This document shows, in pieces, positions 39,001 to 54,000 of a DNA stretch of 64,000 nucleotides; within the stretch, counting starts at the first letter, position 1; the number at the start of each line of letters is the position of its first letter. The position numbers and the translations under genes were made by a program. The notes below the pieces were generated by a model. The model had not been told where the DNA came from and made no database searches. It worked only from the letters and a program-made list of their open reading frames with translations. The stretch comes from Echinococcus granulosus (taxonomy: Eukaryota; Platyhelminthes; Cestoda; Cyclophyllidea; Taeniidae). Location of the stretch: contig NW_020170473.1 of assembly GCF_000524195.1 (NCBI RefSeq), positions 11,897 to 75,896 of the forward strand, given 5' to 3'.

Positions 39001-42000
39001 GCGGCATGGATCCCTGCTCATGCCAACTTGGCTACTAGCACTACTCCAATCTTCAATGACAGATCGGGTGCTGGATTGACAGCAGTCGGTGAACCCACCT
39101 CAAAAAAACCAACTTTTCGATTTCATCGCTACAAAAGTAAAATATCTACTACAGGTGGTTGGATCTGCAGGGACTCACGCCGACTTGTTGCAACTACCCA
39201 TATCTCAAGTTCTGCATAGAGGCCAGTAATGGAGTAAGACTAAGTTCTGACACCGAAATAACCCATGTTTACGGGCAGATTCAAAACTCTTGTGCAGTTG
39301 TTCTGAAATCCATTTAAATTCTATTCTTTGTCATTCTTTACACTAGCATGGCTATTTTCCAACTTTACCCTACTCCTATAAACTGAAAGGGCTTTAGTGT
39401 TTGCTCATTCTAACTACCGAACGCCACTAGGTCTGTATGCTTCGTGGACAGAAATATTCGCATAACAGTCATCCTGTCAATATAAACCACTTCTTACCTG
39501 ATAATCGGTGTTGATGCAATTGCAAACAGGCATTCCACTCTGCATAGTGCACTCGCCACCATGGTAGCAGTAGCCTGGGGGACAGGTCTTAGGCATCTCG
39601 CACTGGTCACCCTCGTAGCCCTCGGGACAGCGACAGTGGGGTCTACGGTCGGGGCCTGGATAGCAGGTGCCACTATGGTGACAGAAACCTGGGGGACACA
39701 CCTCCAGCTGGCATTGGGGGCCCCAGTACTCGAGATGACACTCACACACGGGACGGCCTTGCTCAACCCGACAGGTTCCATGGCCGGAGCAGTAGTCGGG
39801 CGAGCAAATGGGCACCTCACACTTGTCTCCAGTGAAAGAGGTATACGAGCAGTCGCAGAAAGGCAGTCTATTGGGTAAGGCGCGGCAGACGCCTCCGTTA
39901 AGACAGTAGCCCTCGGGACACACCGGTGAAGAACAGCGGTCATCGGTGAAACCCGTACCGGTACAATCACATTCCGGAGCGGAGGAACCCGGACGAATGA
40001 AGCAGCGTCCGTTGTTCAGACAGTAACCTGGTGGACAGACCGGATAGTGGCATCTGGAGACAAGGGAAAAGAGGCTCACTGTTAGATTCCACTGCCCCAT
40101 TTCGGTGAGACTCAAACACTATTGTTACGGAACATGAATTTTTAGGCTTATACTAAAAACAAGAGTTTCAAAGTATTCAAGAATGGGTAAGTGAATTTGA
40201 GGCTTGAAATTTCAAGATGGTAAAAGCATTCGAGACACTATCAATACCTCCTTGCTAATAAAAAAGCAACATTACATTACACTCTTACGATAGATATTAT
40301 TCCAAAAATCGGACAGTTGGGTAGCTATCAGAAATTATTTTAGCTTCGAATAATTTCGAGGAAAATTGGCTGCATTTATTTCTTTATTCTGCAACGGTGG
40401 TGATTCACTCACCGAAATAAATGACCCTTTATTTGCATAAATACATACTCCTGTTAGGTTTTTCGAAAGAATATATGCGTTTTTCACAATAGAAGCATAT
40501 TTCTGGATCCCATACTGATAAAATTTTACTAAAGACGAGACCGAAGTTTTTCAGAAAGAAAAGGAGATCATGTCCGTGTGCTGGCTTTTTATGAACTTCA
40601 CTGTACTAAAAATAAAGTTTTATATTAATTTAAACACAACTTTATCAATAATTAATGAGTGGTGGATTGGCATGCAAAAATGAGGACTACCACAAAGTAC
40701 GCCACTATATGGGTTCATCAAAAGTTGATTCCAAAGCATAGTTGTTCAAAAATTCTTACTACTAACTCCTAGTAAGCAGATTCCTTAAAACTATCCATCT
40801 CAAAAGATTACCCACTAAATAGACACGCAAGGGGTCCCAGAAAAGTGTGTTTTTGTTACCTATCACCACCGAAATTGCCAGTGCAGTTACATCGAGGATT
40901 GCCATCGTAAACATAGCAGACACCTCCGTTGAGACAAAAGTTGGGAGGGCAGATGGGATGACTGCATCGGTCACCCCGATAGTCCGTTCCACTGCAGTCA
41001 CATACCGGTCGGCCATTCTGCACAGTGCAGCGTCCACCGTTTAGACAAAAGCCGTCGGGACAGATGGACTGTTCGCACAGTGGCCCGCCGTAGCCCGTGT
41101 CCCGACAGTCACATACCGGCTGCCCATTGATTACTGAGCAGATGCCGCCGTTCATGCAGTAGTCCAGTCGGCAAATGCTTTGCTCACAGTGCTGACCCAC
41201 GAATCCTGTGTCTCGACAGTCGCAAATCGCCTGTCCATTCTGCACAATGCACCGACCACTATTGAGGCAAAAGCCGGGCCTGCAAATCGGCTGCTCACAC
41301 AACTGTCCCCCATAGCCCGTGTTAGAGCAATCGCAGGCAGGACGTCCGTTAACGATAGTGCAAATACCTCCATTCATGCAGTACCCGGGTCGACATATCG
41401 GTGTCTCACAGTTGATTCCCTCGTGGTTCGTGCCACGGCAGTCACAGACGGCCCTGTCACCTTGCACAATGCACTGGCCTCCATTGAGACAAAAATCAGG
41501 TCGACAGATGGGCACCTCGCAGACTCGACCCTGGTACCTCGTGGATGTGCAATCGCAGACCGGTTGACCACCCCGAACGATACAGCGACCGCCGTTGAGA
41601 CAGTAATTCGGTGGACAGATGGCTTGATCACACCGACTTCCCCCATATTCCGTTCCTCGACAGTCACAGAGCGGGCGCCCATTCTCAACAACGCAACGAC
41701 CTCCGTTTTGACAATAGTCTGGAGGACAAATGACCCGATCGCATCGGCTTCCTCCGTACCCGGTCCCTCGACAATCACAAACCGGTCGTCCATTCTCCAG
41801 GATACAACGGCCTCCATTCTGGCAATAGCTGGGAGTACAAATAGGCTGATCACATCGACTCCCTCCATATCCTGTTCCCCGACATTCGCAGACCGGAAGT
41901 CCATTTTCTACAACACAACGACCTCCATTCTGACAGTAACCTGGTCTGCAGATGGGGTTCTCGCAGTACTTTCCATCGTAATCGGTGCCCGAGCAATCGC

Positions 42001-45000
42001 ATATGGGTGATCCACCCTGAATACGACAAATTCCTCCATTGCTGCAGTATCCCGGACGGCAGATGGGTTGTTCACAGAGCAGACCATCATATCCAGTACC
42101 GGAACAACTGCATACGGGGCGTCCATTCTGAATACTACAAATACCACCATTTCGGCAGTAATTGGGTCGGCAGACGACAGCATCACACCTGGCTCCGTCG
42201 AAACCGGTGTTACGACAATCGCACAAAGGTTGGCCATTCACCACTGAACTAGATGCCTACCGTTCATGCAGTAGCCGGGAGAGCAGACNNNNNNNNNNNN
42301 NNNNNNNNNNNNNNNNNNNNNNNNNNNNNNNNNNNNNNNNNNNNNNNNNNNNNNNNNNNNNNNNNNNNNNNNNNNNNNNNNNNNNNNNACTCACAGCGGT
42401 CACCGTAATAGCCGGTGCCTTGGCAATTGCAGACGGGATTGGTGCCAACAATGGTGCAGATGCCACCATTGAGACAGTAGTTCCGTGGGCAGGTGGTAAC
42501 TCTATCCTCGCAGTGCAGGCCCGTATAGCCTGTGTTGGTGCAGTCGCAGTGTAGAAGAGTTTCACTCATTTTGGTACAGACACCGCCATGGAGGCAGTAG
42601 TCGGGAGTGCATCTAACCAGGTCTGCGACAAGGAAAACGGGAGGGCAAAATAACCAAGAATAATTGCCTTTTTTTGTGGGCTTGAGCGCAAAAAAGATCA
42701 TGCAAAACGACGGCTATTCAATCATACCTACTTAATTTATTCACCTCTTTTCGAGGCTTGGTGAGAAGCGAAACTCAAAGGTAGGCGAGCAAGCAGGTTA
42801 TTTATTAACCTCTACTTCATGATCAAATTAAAATCAAATAAAGTTGTTAGACAAAGAAATGGCTTGTACTGTAAATTAAGCACAGCTGGTGCACAGCAAA
42901 TGCGAAAGTACGAATAGAATATATGTATGGTTGACATCTGTCAAGCATGGTGGGGACGTATTTAAACCACAACAAATCTTTTTGGCAACATTGGAAGCAC
43001 GAATTGAACGGACAACAAAAAGGAGATAAGTGAAATGAAATACTAAAAAGACGAAAAATAAAGCAACATGCGTTTCAAAGTGCTTGGACAAGGAAGACTC
43101 ACCATCTGTGATAAAAATCGAAAAAAGACCAAGGTTAATGCAATGTGCTTTGGGCAAATGCTAGTCTATGGGGAGTGTATACGAACTTTCTACGACTAAT
43201 TCTCGGGGAGGCATCTACTGCGAGTCACCTATTCATTCTTACCTGGTTCGCAAACACATTCCGCTTTTAATGAAGATATCGTAATTTGATTTTAGTTGGA
43301 AAGTAGTATTTTGTGATAAAGGCATTTCATTTTAGCAAAACAACTTAATATTTATATTCAGAAACTTATTGAAAAAATAGGATAACTGATAATAGATATA
43401 AAGAGAGGAGACGAACTAGATGCGGTAGATGTTATCGAGTCAATATTGGTTCATTAGAATCACTACGTGAGTGAGAAATGCTAGCATATGCTACACCATT
43501 GCAGATTGCACTTCCAAACAATAATACACCAGCACAAGATGGATAAAGTTAGTAAAAATTGCCCACATAAATAAATACGGCTATCCTGTCTCAAAATATT
43601 TCGGAAATATGTTGAGCCGTACATGGTGGTGCTAGCCTTTTATTGTAAGAGCCACCATTGCTGGCAAGGATATCACTGCATTAAACAAAGTGGTGGTTTA
43701 AGGTGCATAACTCATTTAATTTTGCTCGAAACTTGGATTTTTTACATATTTTATGGCGAAACTTTTAAGTATATCCACTACCTCATCATAGAACACCAAT
43801 CCATAACATTTGAACTATTATTACGGCAGGATCTCAAAGAAGACTAAGGCCTTGTTTACGGGTAAATTGAATGATGGCAACATTGGTGATAGTAACATCG
43901 AACCTTGAGGCTAGATGAAAAAATGTACTCAAGCATTGTTTCAATAATTCGCTTGCGCTAACCACTCACGGAGGGAGCCACTTTTAACATACTTAGGCCG
44001 GCCGAACCTCACTCTAACGGCAAATGAGCTCGTAAACTCACCACGGCAGTAGCCACGAATAATTTCCCCAGTGGGATAGCTCTCCAACTGTGTATCGTAC
44101 TTCTTCAGCAAATCGACCAAAAAACGATCTGTGCGAGTGCTGAAACCGCCAAGGCAGCCGGTGAGCGCCGGGGGGCTACCCTCGTAGCCGCTGGGTAGGG
44201 AAGTAGGCGCATGGAGGCGAATAATTTCCAAAATTTTACTCCAAATTCCTGGCACTCCGCCAAAACCGAATGTTAGCGAGTTCAGTGTGTTGTGCTGCAA
44301 GCGGTGCCCGAAGGTCTACAAAGCAAGCCTCACGGGTTTAAAAGACCTCTCCGTATGTACCAGAAGGGCACAGTGAGTGATGGCGGCAAGAAGGAGGAAT
44401 GATAAAGCAGATACAGATGGTAAAATGTCATGCAAATCAGCAGGTTTTGGTGATAAAAAGTGAAGGAGTAACACACTGACCCTGAGTGAAAGCGGTGATA
44501 AGTATAGTAATAATCAACAGAGAGATTGATACTCTGACTGAATAATTACACACTGACCGCACAACACAGAGACGTACCAATTGTGGCGATAGGTATGGTG
44601 CAAGAGTAAACACCTTGATCGTCTGCAATAAGGGTTAATAACAAAAATCCTACTAATTCCTTCTTTATCTCCCTTTACCCTAGGCGGCATTCCTACCACT
44701 AGTCCTGAACACTTTGAATGAAAAAAGGTGTTAACCTAAGGTGATGTTACGCATATGGTAAGTGTGAAATGAAACGATTTCGCTGAATGCATAGGCGATG
44801 AGGATGATGTGGTTCAAATGCAACTCACCGCTCCTTTGGCAATGATGACAGCCTAAGATGAGGGTTAGGATGAGGATTCAATGAAAGTGAGACAAGAGGC
44901 CGACCAGTCGTGACAGTTGGTGTCACGTGATTAGCAGCTAGTGTGGCGACTGGAACCCACCTCGGGGGCTGAATCATCGACAATGATGACAAAGCGACCC

Positions 45001-48000
45001 TTGACGCGGTCCAGACCGAAGGTGACGCGATGCCAACGATTGTCGGCGACGGAGATAGGACTGTTGATGATCTCGTGGACACCCGTTACTCCGCCGATTG
45101 AGTAGATGAGGTGCAGACGACCTTTGAGTATCATCAGGGTGAAGTGCGACCCCGTATTCTCATCTCGTGCCTGTATTGGGACACGGGAGAGCGGCTATCA
45201 GCATAATGCCCACAGACACACCTCACATACCTATTTCAACAAAAGCCCGTCGACTTGATGGACAAAAGAAAATGTTTTTTTTAATGTAGTCTGATTCATG
45301 TAATTCAAATGCAGCGTTAAGCTACACATCTAAACAGATAAGTAGAAATTTTCTCCCAAGCAGGCAGAAACATTAATACCAACGCTTTGAGATAATCGGT
45401 ACATTTCTTAGTGAACACTTTTCCTCAGCATACGAAGATTCTTCTATCGCCCAATTTCATCTATGCTTTGACTCGATTCAAATTCGTTTGCTGTCGAACA
45501 ATTCTTACTAATACTAACCTTTCATTCCATCTTGCTCTGTAAATACTCATAACAAAAGAGCACTCTCTGCAAATATGCATACACTGGGTTTTTAACAACA
45601 AATCCTTACGCCGTGATCGCAACGCAATTACTGGAGATAATTCTTCACGTTCCTCCCAATTTTTAGCGCTAGCCGAACGCGTGTCAACACAATCACTGAC
45701 AAGGCAGAGACAAATTAAGAGGGCATGCGATCCATTTCAGAGCGCATCGTCACAACGCATCCCAGATCTCAGATACCCCATTTGATTATATTTTCTACCA
45801 ATTAAGTACTTTTTAACCTTTCCACCAATAACGCTAACATGCGTCGGATTACTAGTTGTGACATTAGCTGATCCATGCACCTAACGGGCCCCATGGAAAT
45901 AGATGCACTGCATAAGGTCTTAAAAGGGGGAAATGTGCGCTCAAACTCTGAATGAAACGCCGTTCCGTGTCACCAAGTTAGAGCCACAACTCTTTCAATC
46001 TTCCCTACTTCTCCGTCTCCTCATCTGTTTAAAGCGTCAATGTCGAAACTGTTCACGCTTACGTGAGCAAGAACGCCGTCGTATTTGGTCTTGAATTCCA
46101 GCAGCCACATGTCCCCAGCCTCTTTAGCCTTCATGGGGACTTGGATGGTGCCCCAGTTGAGTTTGGAAGTGCAAGTAATGGAGTATATGGGCTCCCGTGG
46201 CCAACTGGGGAAAGTTGGCAACTCAAGACGCGGCGTAAGGACGTCGGTGGTGTAATGAGTAGGCAGTTGCCGAGTACCAAAGAAGTCGTACTGGTTCCAG
46301 TAGAAATTGCGCATTTCACCAACAAACTTGGATCCTTTGGGAAGGAAGCCCGCCATGTTGCCGTAGGGTGGGGAGGCATAGTTCTCTGGCATCGGGCCGC
46401 CCACATAGATCTGCTGCGCAATGTTGTTAAAGACGCCCTTGGGGATTTCCACCACCAACACTCCATTGTTCTCACTCGCGTTGTCCACGCTGATGTAGAG
46501 GAATTGGGCCCGACGGCGTATCCGCAGAGTATGCCAGTTGTTGTCGTTCAAGCGTGGACTTTGCAGCAGAAATTCCTAGAAGAGATGCCAAACAAGATGT
46601 AGGATATTTTGTGCAAGGAATGCGGTCAACCCTTCTAGTCCGTAGATATCCCGAATTTCTTATCGTTTCGTAAAACTTACGACGGTCTACTAGACGTTTG
46701 GATGAACGAATGTACAGACCGATAGACTGAATAGAACTATATTTAACTTATTTTACCGTCCTCTTGCTTAAAATAAGCTATTTTGAGCACAGCAGTACAA
46801 CCCCTAGGAGGAAGTACAAGTATCGCATCAACGACAGCAGTGCAAACCTTATAACGTTCAGAGTGCAATAAGTTTTGCTTTATTTAATCTTCCGTAAAAG
46901 CCACACTTTCGTGTGCCATGCGTTCTAATAGCAGGGTCCACGTTAAAGGGAGCAATTTGTCAGCTTAAAGTAAGTGCTAACGAAATACCCTCATTAAATA
47001 GGTCTTAAGTCAATGAAGGTATATCCGCCAACCGTCAAGCATTACCCGAACTAATACACTGCACGCCATTGATGTAACTACTCGAAACCCTCATGCGAGC
47101 CTAACTTGGGGCGAATAATTTTGCTCCATTTATTGCAAACTATTCGCATAGTGTGCCACCCATCAAAGTGCATTGTTGGCTCATCTCTATCGAAGACAAA
47201 TGTGAATGAACTTACAGCGTCGCGAGGTGGTTTGCTGGCCTTATTCATGTTGGTGCTGACTTTTATGAGACCATTTTCGAGCTCCACACGGAAGTACTGC
47301 TTCTCTGCGGTTGATACAGCCACAAAAAGTGGTGCATAGAGGCTGTCCGTCTTGAATTGCAGGTTGATGTCATCTGTGTGTGTTGTCAGGGTGTTCATCT
47401 GGCGCTCAAAGTCAATCATTATTACGGTTTCACCATCGAAATCGACAATTGGTGCATCTTAAATGTAGCGGAATAAAACTTTATAACATTTTTACTGAAA
47501 ATATTTAAGTAAAAAGCGGCCAAAGAAACCCCTTACCACGGTTGCATGCTTCGGAGCGTCGAATGTCCTCCACACCCTCTCTGAAGGTCTTGTCCGAGGC
47601 GGAACAATCACAGGCGAAGTTCATTGGCTCAAAGAAGGGATAGGATTGCTCGTGACACTGTCCACCACCGCATATTTCACGGTTGCAACGGAGATCGGGA
47701 GCTTTGCAGACTCCAAACTGTATGCCGCGGCTCAAATCAGTGTGCTGATTCATTCGACTAGTGAACGACACAGAGGAGACCAAGTTACGGCATATTTTCG
47801 AGCTTTAAGCACAAATTACTCAGTAAACAGTGCCATTATTCTATACATATCAAAAGACGTTCCGGTTCCAATCTCAATTGGGTCAACGTTACTGAGATCC
47901 GCATTCAAAGTCAACATCTACGAAATAAGTGGAGAGCCTTCAGCTAACATACTTTAAGCTTCTCAATGTAAACCATGTAGTATCCGTTTACTGAATCATA

Positions 48001-51000
48001 AAAGTCCTAACAGATTGTTAAGGGTTTAGTAAATCCTCAAAAAGCTTAAAATTAAAGTGCACAAAATAGACATATTCCGTGGAACGAGCTTCACAATGCT
48101 TCTTTACTGCTTTTGCTTTTAACAAAAAATATGTAGCTAGTGATTGAGCGCAATTTTCAAGAAGTTAAAGGCAAATACGATACAAACTTCCAAGGAAGTG
48201 CTTCTAACGAAATAAGTCATTTTGATAATGAAGGGAAGTTAGTTATTTTCGATCATATAAGGACAGTTTTCTGTTGTCAACAAACTAACCGGATGAACAA
48301 ATTTTAGTTCCGTGAGATGATTTTGTGAGTAAATGTGAAGCTCAATTCACACATTTTTAACTCAAGACTCTTCTTTGACAGCCAAATGGTTCAAATTAGG
48401 GTTAAACTTTTTCTAGCAGTTCATTCAGAAACGAATGGCAAAGGTCAATTACTTGAATCAGTAAGTGGCTTCGCATCAGTGGATATCTGGACGATTTAAA
48501 CTTCAATCGAATGCTTGGATAATGGATTTGAAGCTAAGTTCAGAAAAAGCCCGTGGATTTGGCTGAATCCGTGGATATGCAAGTCGGAAATTTCCCTGTC
48601 GGTCTGGATATATTAAGGAAGAAGGAAATAAACTTACGAGGCAGGATCAAGAAATTTGTCGTCATTGACACGAATAAAGTTGATACAACCGGCAAAGTTT
48701 TCCCGAGACCAGACGATCCAGGGGAAGCGCGATGGCTGGTCAATGCTACCGAAGTAGGTGTAGCTCGAGAATTCTGCCTGGTGCCGCGAGGTTCCTTGAT
48801 CTACATCGATCTCTTGCCCGTTGTACTTCACCTGTCCCAATGATAACGGAGTACACAATCCATTAAATCCTACCGTCTTTCTATCCAAAGTTGGCATTTT
48901 CTGAGCTTTTGTGCCAAAAAACATCCAATCTACGACCTAATCAATTCCAAATAAATAAAAAATACTCAAAAATTTTTCATAATTATTTAAAAATGGTTCA
49001 CATAAAAGTGGTTTTAAATTTGTAAAGGGTACAGAAAACCGTCTTCAAACGTAAATTGAAAATAACCGAAAAACAACAGAAAGTCTAGACCCAGTTTATT
49101 AGATTGATCACTCCTCCAAGCCGAAACTAGTCCGATTTGCTCAGAACTCAATTAATCAATAGTTTGTTCAAGTATTTTTAGTTGGATTTTGATCCAAAAC
49201 ACTCAAAAAAAAAAACATTTTAACAACAGCTTCGACTTCTAAAATTTAACTATTTCCTTCATTTTCTCGCCCCCTAAACATAAATGCTTTTTTGTCTTGT
49301 TGATGGCTAATTCAGCTTCATAAATTTATTACTATAAGTCGAAATATCTCCTATCAATTTAGTTTTATTTGGAAGGTAACTGTTATTGGGAACTTTCAGT
49401 TGAAAACAAAAACCTAAATCAAGTTCGTGAATAAAGCACAGAACCAGCAATCAGCGTAAGTCAAACAAACTTTCTTGTCACAATTAAAATGCTTACCAGA
49501 AATGATGCAAAAATGGTGACCAGATAAACAAATGCGCTAGAACAATATCGTTTAGCATAGCAATTAAAGTGGTCGTTCTGTGTTCTTTTTTCGAATATTC
49601 CACCAATATCTGAAAATTAACGGAGTTTTGCGGATGTTGATTGTTTGGGTATGTTACTACCTTTTAACGTTTCAAGTTCATATTCTTATCTAATTACTTG
49701 TCTGTATTACCTTGTCTGAGATCGACATCGCTTCCCGGATAACCTAACCGCTTCAACTTATTTAGCGCATCATCAGGTCGTGAAAAGAACGGACCAACAA
49801 ACTCACAATGAAGCGATGCTGAGGCGTTCGCTCTACATACACTCGGTGGGCCGTTCCCGTGTTCACCTTACGGGAAGTCGGGTTCAACTGAATGTGCCTG
49901 TAGTGATCGCCGATGCCGTAGGCGAAGTAGACATTTCCATCGAATAATTCCACACACACAAAGTCTGTGTGCTCACGATCCGGTCCACTAAAAGTCCATT
50001 ACGAGAGAGGACAAGGTAGATGTTGAATACAAAAGAGAACAAAGAGCAGTTCTTTTGCTCTCAACAAATAACTCAATAACCAAGCGATAATACATACGAA
50101 AATTGCGTAAAATATACCAAAGCAAGGGTTGATGATACATCAAACACGTTTCACAAAACAATAGCACTACAATTTCAACCAATCACTGTCAAGTGCCAAG
50201 CAGAATTTCGAAACTTCAACAGAGAAGTCAATAATTTTTAGCTCTTGTCAAACGACAGAAATGCATTTATTACAAGTAAAGTTTCCTGAGATCGACATCC
50301 TACGAGAATTATTGTGAGGTTAACTGTTTTGTTTAGGGCGTGTGCCACAGAAAAAGACGGTGACAAAGCCACGAAAATTACCCGTGTAAGTGGCTTTACC
50401 CTCTCTCCCCTCATCCCCGTAATACGACCAACGGACTATTGATTGGGTGCAAACAGCAGTGGATCACCACCCTCCAGAACACACTCGCGTGTATCAGCAA
50501 CACTGCATGGGGATTGGCTTATACCAGCCTCCCACATGATGAATCGATACGAACGGGCCAATAGCCGGAGGACGTAGTGCCGCACACACGCGCACTTCTG
50601 TATACCTGCACACATACACAGTAATAAGCGTGTAGGTGTGGGATCGTCTGCCGCTGCTGCTTCCCACGAAGTAATCAGTTTTTTCGCGCAGTATGAAGAC
50701 GGGCTGACGACGCAGAGTTCCACAGCATGTGCGTCGAAAAAAGTGCAGTATCACGTGCCCTCAGAACGTAAGAAAGTGGAAGAGGGAGGGGGAAGGAAAA
50801 ATGACCCTAAAACTGCATAATGTTGACAGCCCCAATACCCCATTCTTGTGCGTGTATGATTATATCACGAAATTGTTTTATCCGTGGTTTACCACGAGTG
50901 CACAAAATTGCATTAATCTTCATTGTGAAGGTATTTTATTCTAGTCTTAAGTGGGATTGAATTGGGAAAATAATTTTATAACTGGTTTGTGAATCGGAGA

Positions 51001-54000
51001 AGAATGTTGATCCCGAAAGCCCAAATTTTTCGCCGGAAAGGTCGGTGTATATTTTAGCTGCCACAGGAGAACAATGTTAACCATAGCTATTACATAAATA
51101 CAAAAATCTGGAATTTAAATTCGTTGTGAGGGTTAAGCCACTAAGTCAATAAAGTGGTGCTAAGATAATTGTAAAAGCCACCACCTCAGTGAAGTAAGCT
51201 AGGGAATAATTCGGGCGGCCGAGCGACGGTGGTCGCGCTACTTTAGTACCGATAACTACTCCACTCTCGGGGTTCATCAACAGCAACTGGAAAGGTCGAA
51301 CACATTGAGCCTTTTTCTCCCACCAAACCTCGACGGCAAACTTAATTTTTATGCGCCACAAAAGTTGTGCGCACCAAACAAATTCAATTGATTTTTTAAA
51401 TTAATGAGCTCTTAATACCGCGAAAAAGGCATCAACACTATCACATTCATGCAAGAACAAATTGAATAAATCAGGATCGGTTTACGCCTTGTTTGAAAAC
51501 TGCCAGTATAGAAAAAAACTCGATTCCTTCCGTAACTTTGCAGTCAAAGTAACGACCTTATAAAGACAGCCATTTAACACGGCGCAATAACATGAAGTGT
51601 CTTGGCTAATGCATCAAAGTCCTGCAATGAAAATCCCTTTTGTTCATGGGACCCTTCAACCTCAGGGCATCATTCCTTCTTCCAATGAAAGAAAACCAAT
51701 TTTACTAAGAAATGAGAGGATTTCATTGTCTTAAAATGGCTACAACCAACAGGCCCTATCAAAAGACCGAACGAAACCCATAGTTTTAACTTACAGGCCA
51801 AAACTTTAATGGAATTCTCACCAGTGATTATTAAATATTCAAATGCATGCTTTCATAGTTTTCACACCAGACTAGAGCATTTCTTTGAAATGGAAAATAC
51901 GTACATATAGCCCACACTGTAAATACACTAATGAATTTAATCAAGAAGTAGCAGCGAAACTATCACTTCACAGATGTTTTTATCAGCGATGAAAACGAGA
52001 AATATCGCCTTGTATGGGGGTAGGAATGTACAGCTAAAGAACAAAAAACGTGAAAATTACTGCTACACAGAGTAGAAAACTGCAGAATTAACAGCCGCTA
52101 AAAGTTGGTCGCATTTTGAGCACAATTTGTAATGGACAAATAAGGAAACATCGCGTACCACACCTCACCGTTACCAAGATTAGTTGCCGAATGATTTACT
52201 CAATGATCGATCATCCGACAGTACAGGCATTTAGCTTTGGCTTCCATTCACAGTAACCCAAACGATGAATTTAGACATCATTTAATAGATCTCATAACGA
52301 CTCGACGGTAAAACATTGCAGGGGTGTGAAAATGGCGGATAATTTCTGATTGATGGTATAATTACCACCAGTAACTGTGATTGAAATAACTTAATTAACA
52401 GTGCTCTTTTAGTCACAAATGGAAGGCGGTTTCGAATCCTGCAATGGAGCAAAAGGAAGTAGCTAGATGAATAGATGTGTGCACAGAGAAATGGAAAGAT
52501 TTAGGGATCCGAGGTGGACGGGTGGATTTCGAATGGATAACCAGATGAAGGTGGGGTAGACTCACACAAAGAAGAGCACGCCATTGGGTTCGAAGGTACG
52601 GAACTCGATTTCGAAGGAATGGAAGACGGAGAAGTCCCAGGTGTCGAAACGCACCACTGAAGATTGGGTGCCCATGAAGGTGACGGGCATGGGCGAGGTG
52701 TGCAACGTGATGCCCGCATGGCCTCTTGTTGATGCCGTCGGCATGAGGAGAGAGGAATCTTTCGGTCGGAGTCGCGGTGAAGGACGGAAAGGCATGTGGT
52801 ACTCATATTGCACGTCCCCCTTACGTAATACGTCACGCGTCCAATTTGGATCGCGGATCAACTCCAACATGTTTAGATTCGAGATGCCCGAACCCTCCTG
52901 AGTAATCTTTGCCTTTTGAAGGACGAAATATGGAGAATGACAAAGATTTAACGGAACTTTTTTGCCAGTTTGACTATTAAAAACTGTGTGGTTCGTTACT
53001 CAGCCAACTGAAAAAAATTTCATTCACTATTCAACGATTCTCTTCTTCGATGTTAAAGGGTTTTAAGAAAGGACCCCCGCTGATCTTTGGAAACAGGTAG
53101 GTGCTGAGCCCTGTCCTGTATCCACTATATGTTTTTTCCTTCCCTTAAATGGCTGGGACTAATTATAATTGAAAGCCAAACCAATCTAACGAAGGAATAG
53201 ATGGTCATACTGAAAAACCACTCTGGAGAGCGTTTCTGACAAGAGCGTGTGTTTTTCAGCGTAGCAAAGCAAAGTCTGCTCAATGTCTTACTTGATTGTC
53301 TTATCTGATCTAGGACGTGTACTTCCCAAAGTTCAGGTTCAATTAAGGAGCACGAATAAACAAAAAATAAAACGTTTTCTACTAAACGCCTCCAGTGCGG
53401 CTCAAACAGCGTCAAATTTAGCTAAACTATGGCGAGAATCAAGGATCGAATGGCCACTGAATTATTCTAAATGTGAATTTAGTAATGAAATTTCATTTTT
53501 GCCTTCACAATATTCAACATCCAAGTGACAATTTAAGCTGTACTTAACCCACCAAAATTGACCTGGGAAAAAAGTACTGTTATGCCTTCACATACGACAA
53601 GCTCTCGTTGCTGTGGTATCCACACCAGCAGCTCATAGACTAGGAATCAAGAACTTCAAAGTTTCAAGGCCTCTCTGGAAACGCAACTGCAGCTGTAATC
53701 TCAAGTGTTTACTCAAAAACCGATTAAGCGAAGGTAGAACATGCGATAGTGTAAGAAAAGCAACTCACTACAGTGACACTACCGTCAAAGTTTCGAGCTA
53801 CTTCACCATCAGTTGAAATCGCAGCATTGTCCGAACCACCAATGTAGATAACTCCATTCTCTGGAATCAATGGTGCCTTTCCGGAGACAATTTTCCTGAA
53901 CCTTTGCTGTGTGCCAAGGCTCAGTCGAAGCTGGAAAAAGAAGCGATCAAGAGTTCCCAAAGGAGGCTCTGATTCATAGCTTCTTTTTATTTCACTTCAA

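Noticed and set aside
41180..42010. 276-codon plus-strand frame over the EGF array
   Set aside because: It is the antisense image of the EGF repeats. The six-Cys modules are on the minus strand.
40861..42240. Regularly spaced repeats as a CRISPR array
   Set aside because: The 111-bp repeats are continuous coding EGF units without spacers, in a eukaryotic gene.
52420..52445. tRNA B-box-like sequence (ggtttcgaatcc)
   Set aside because: It has one extra base compared with the B box, and no A box or cloverleaf is found upstream. A similar B-box-like site near 54,176 fails for the same reason.
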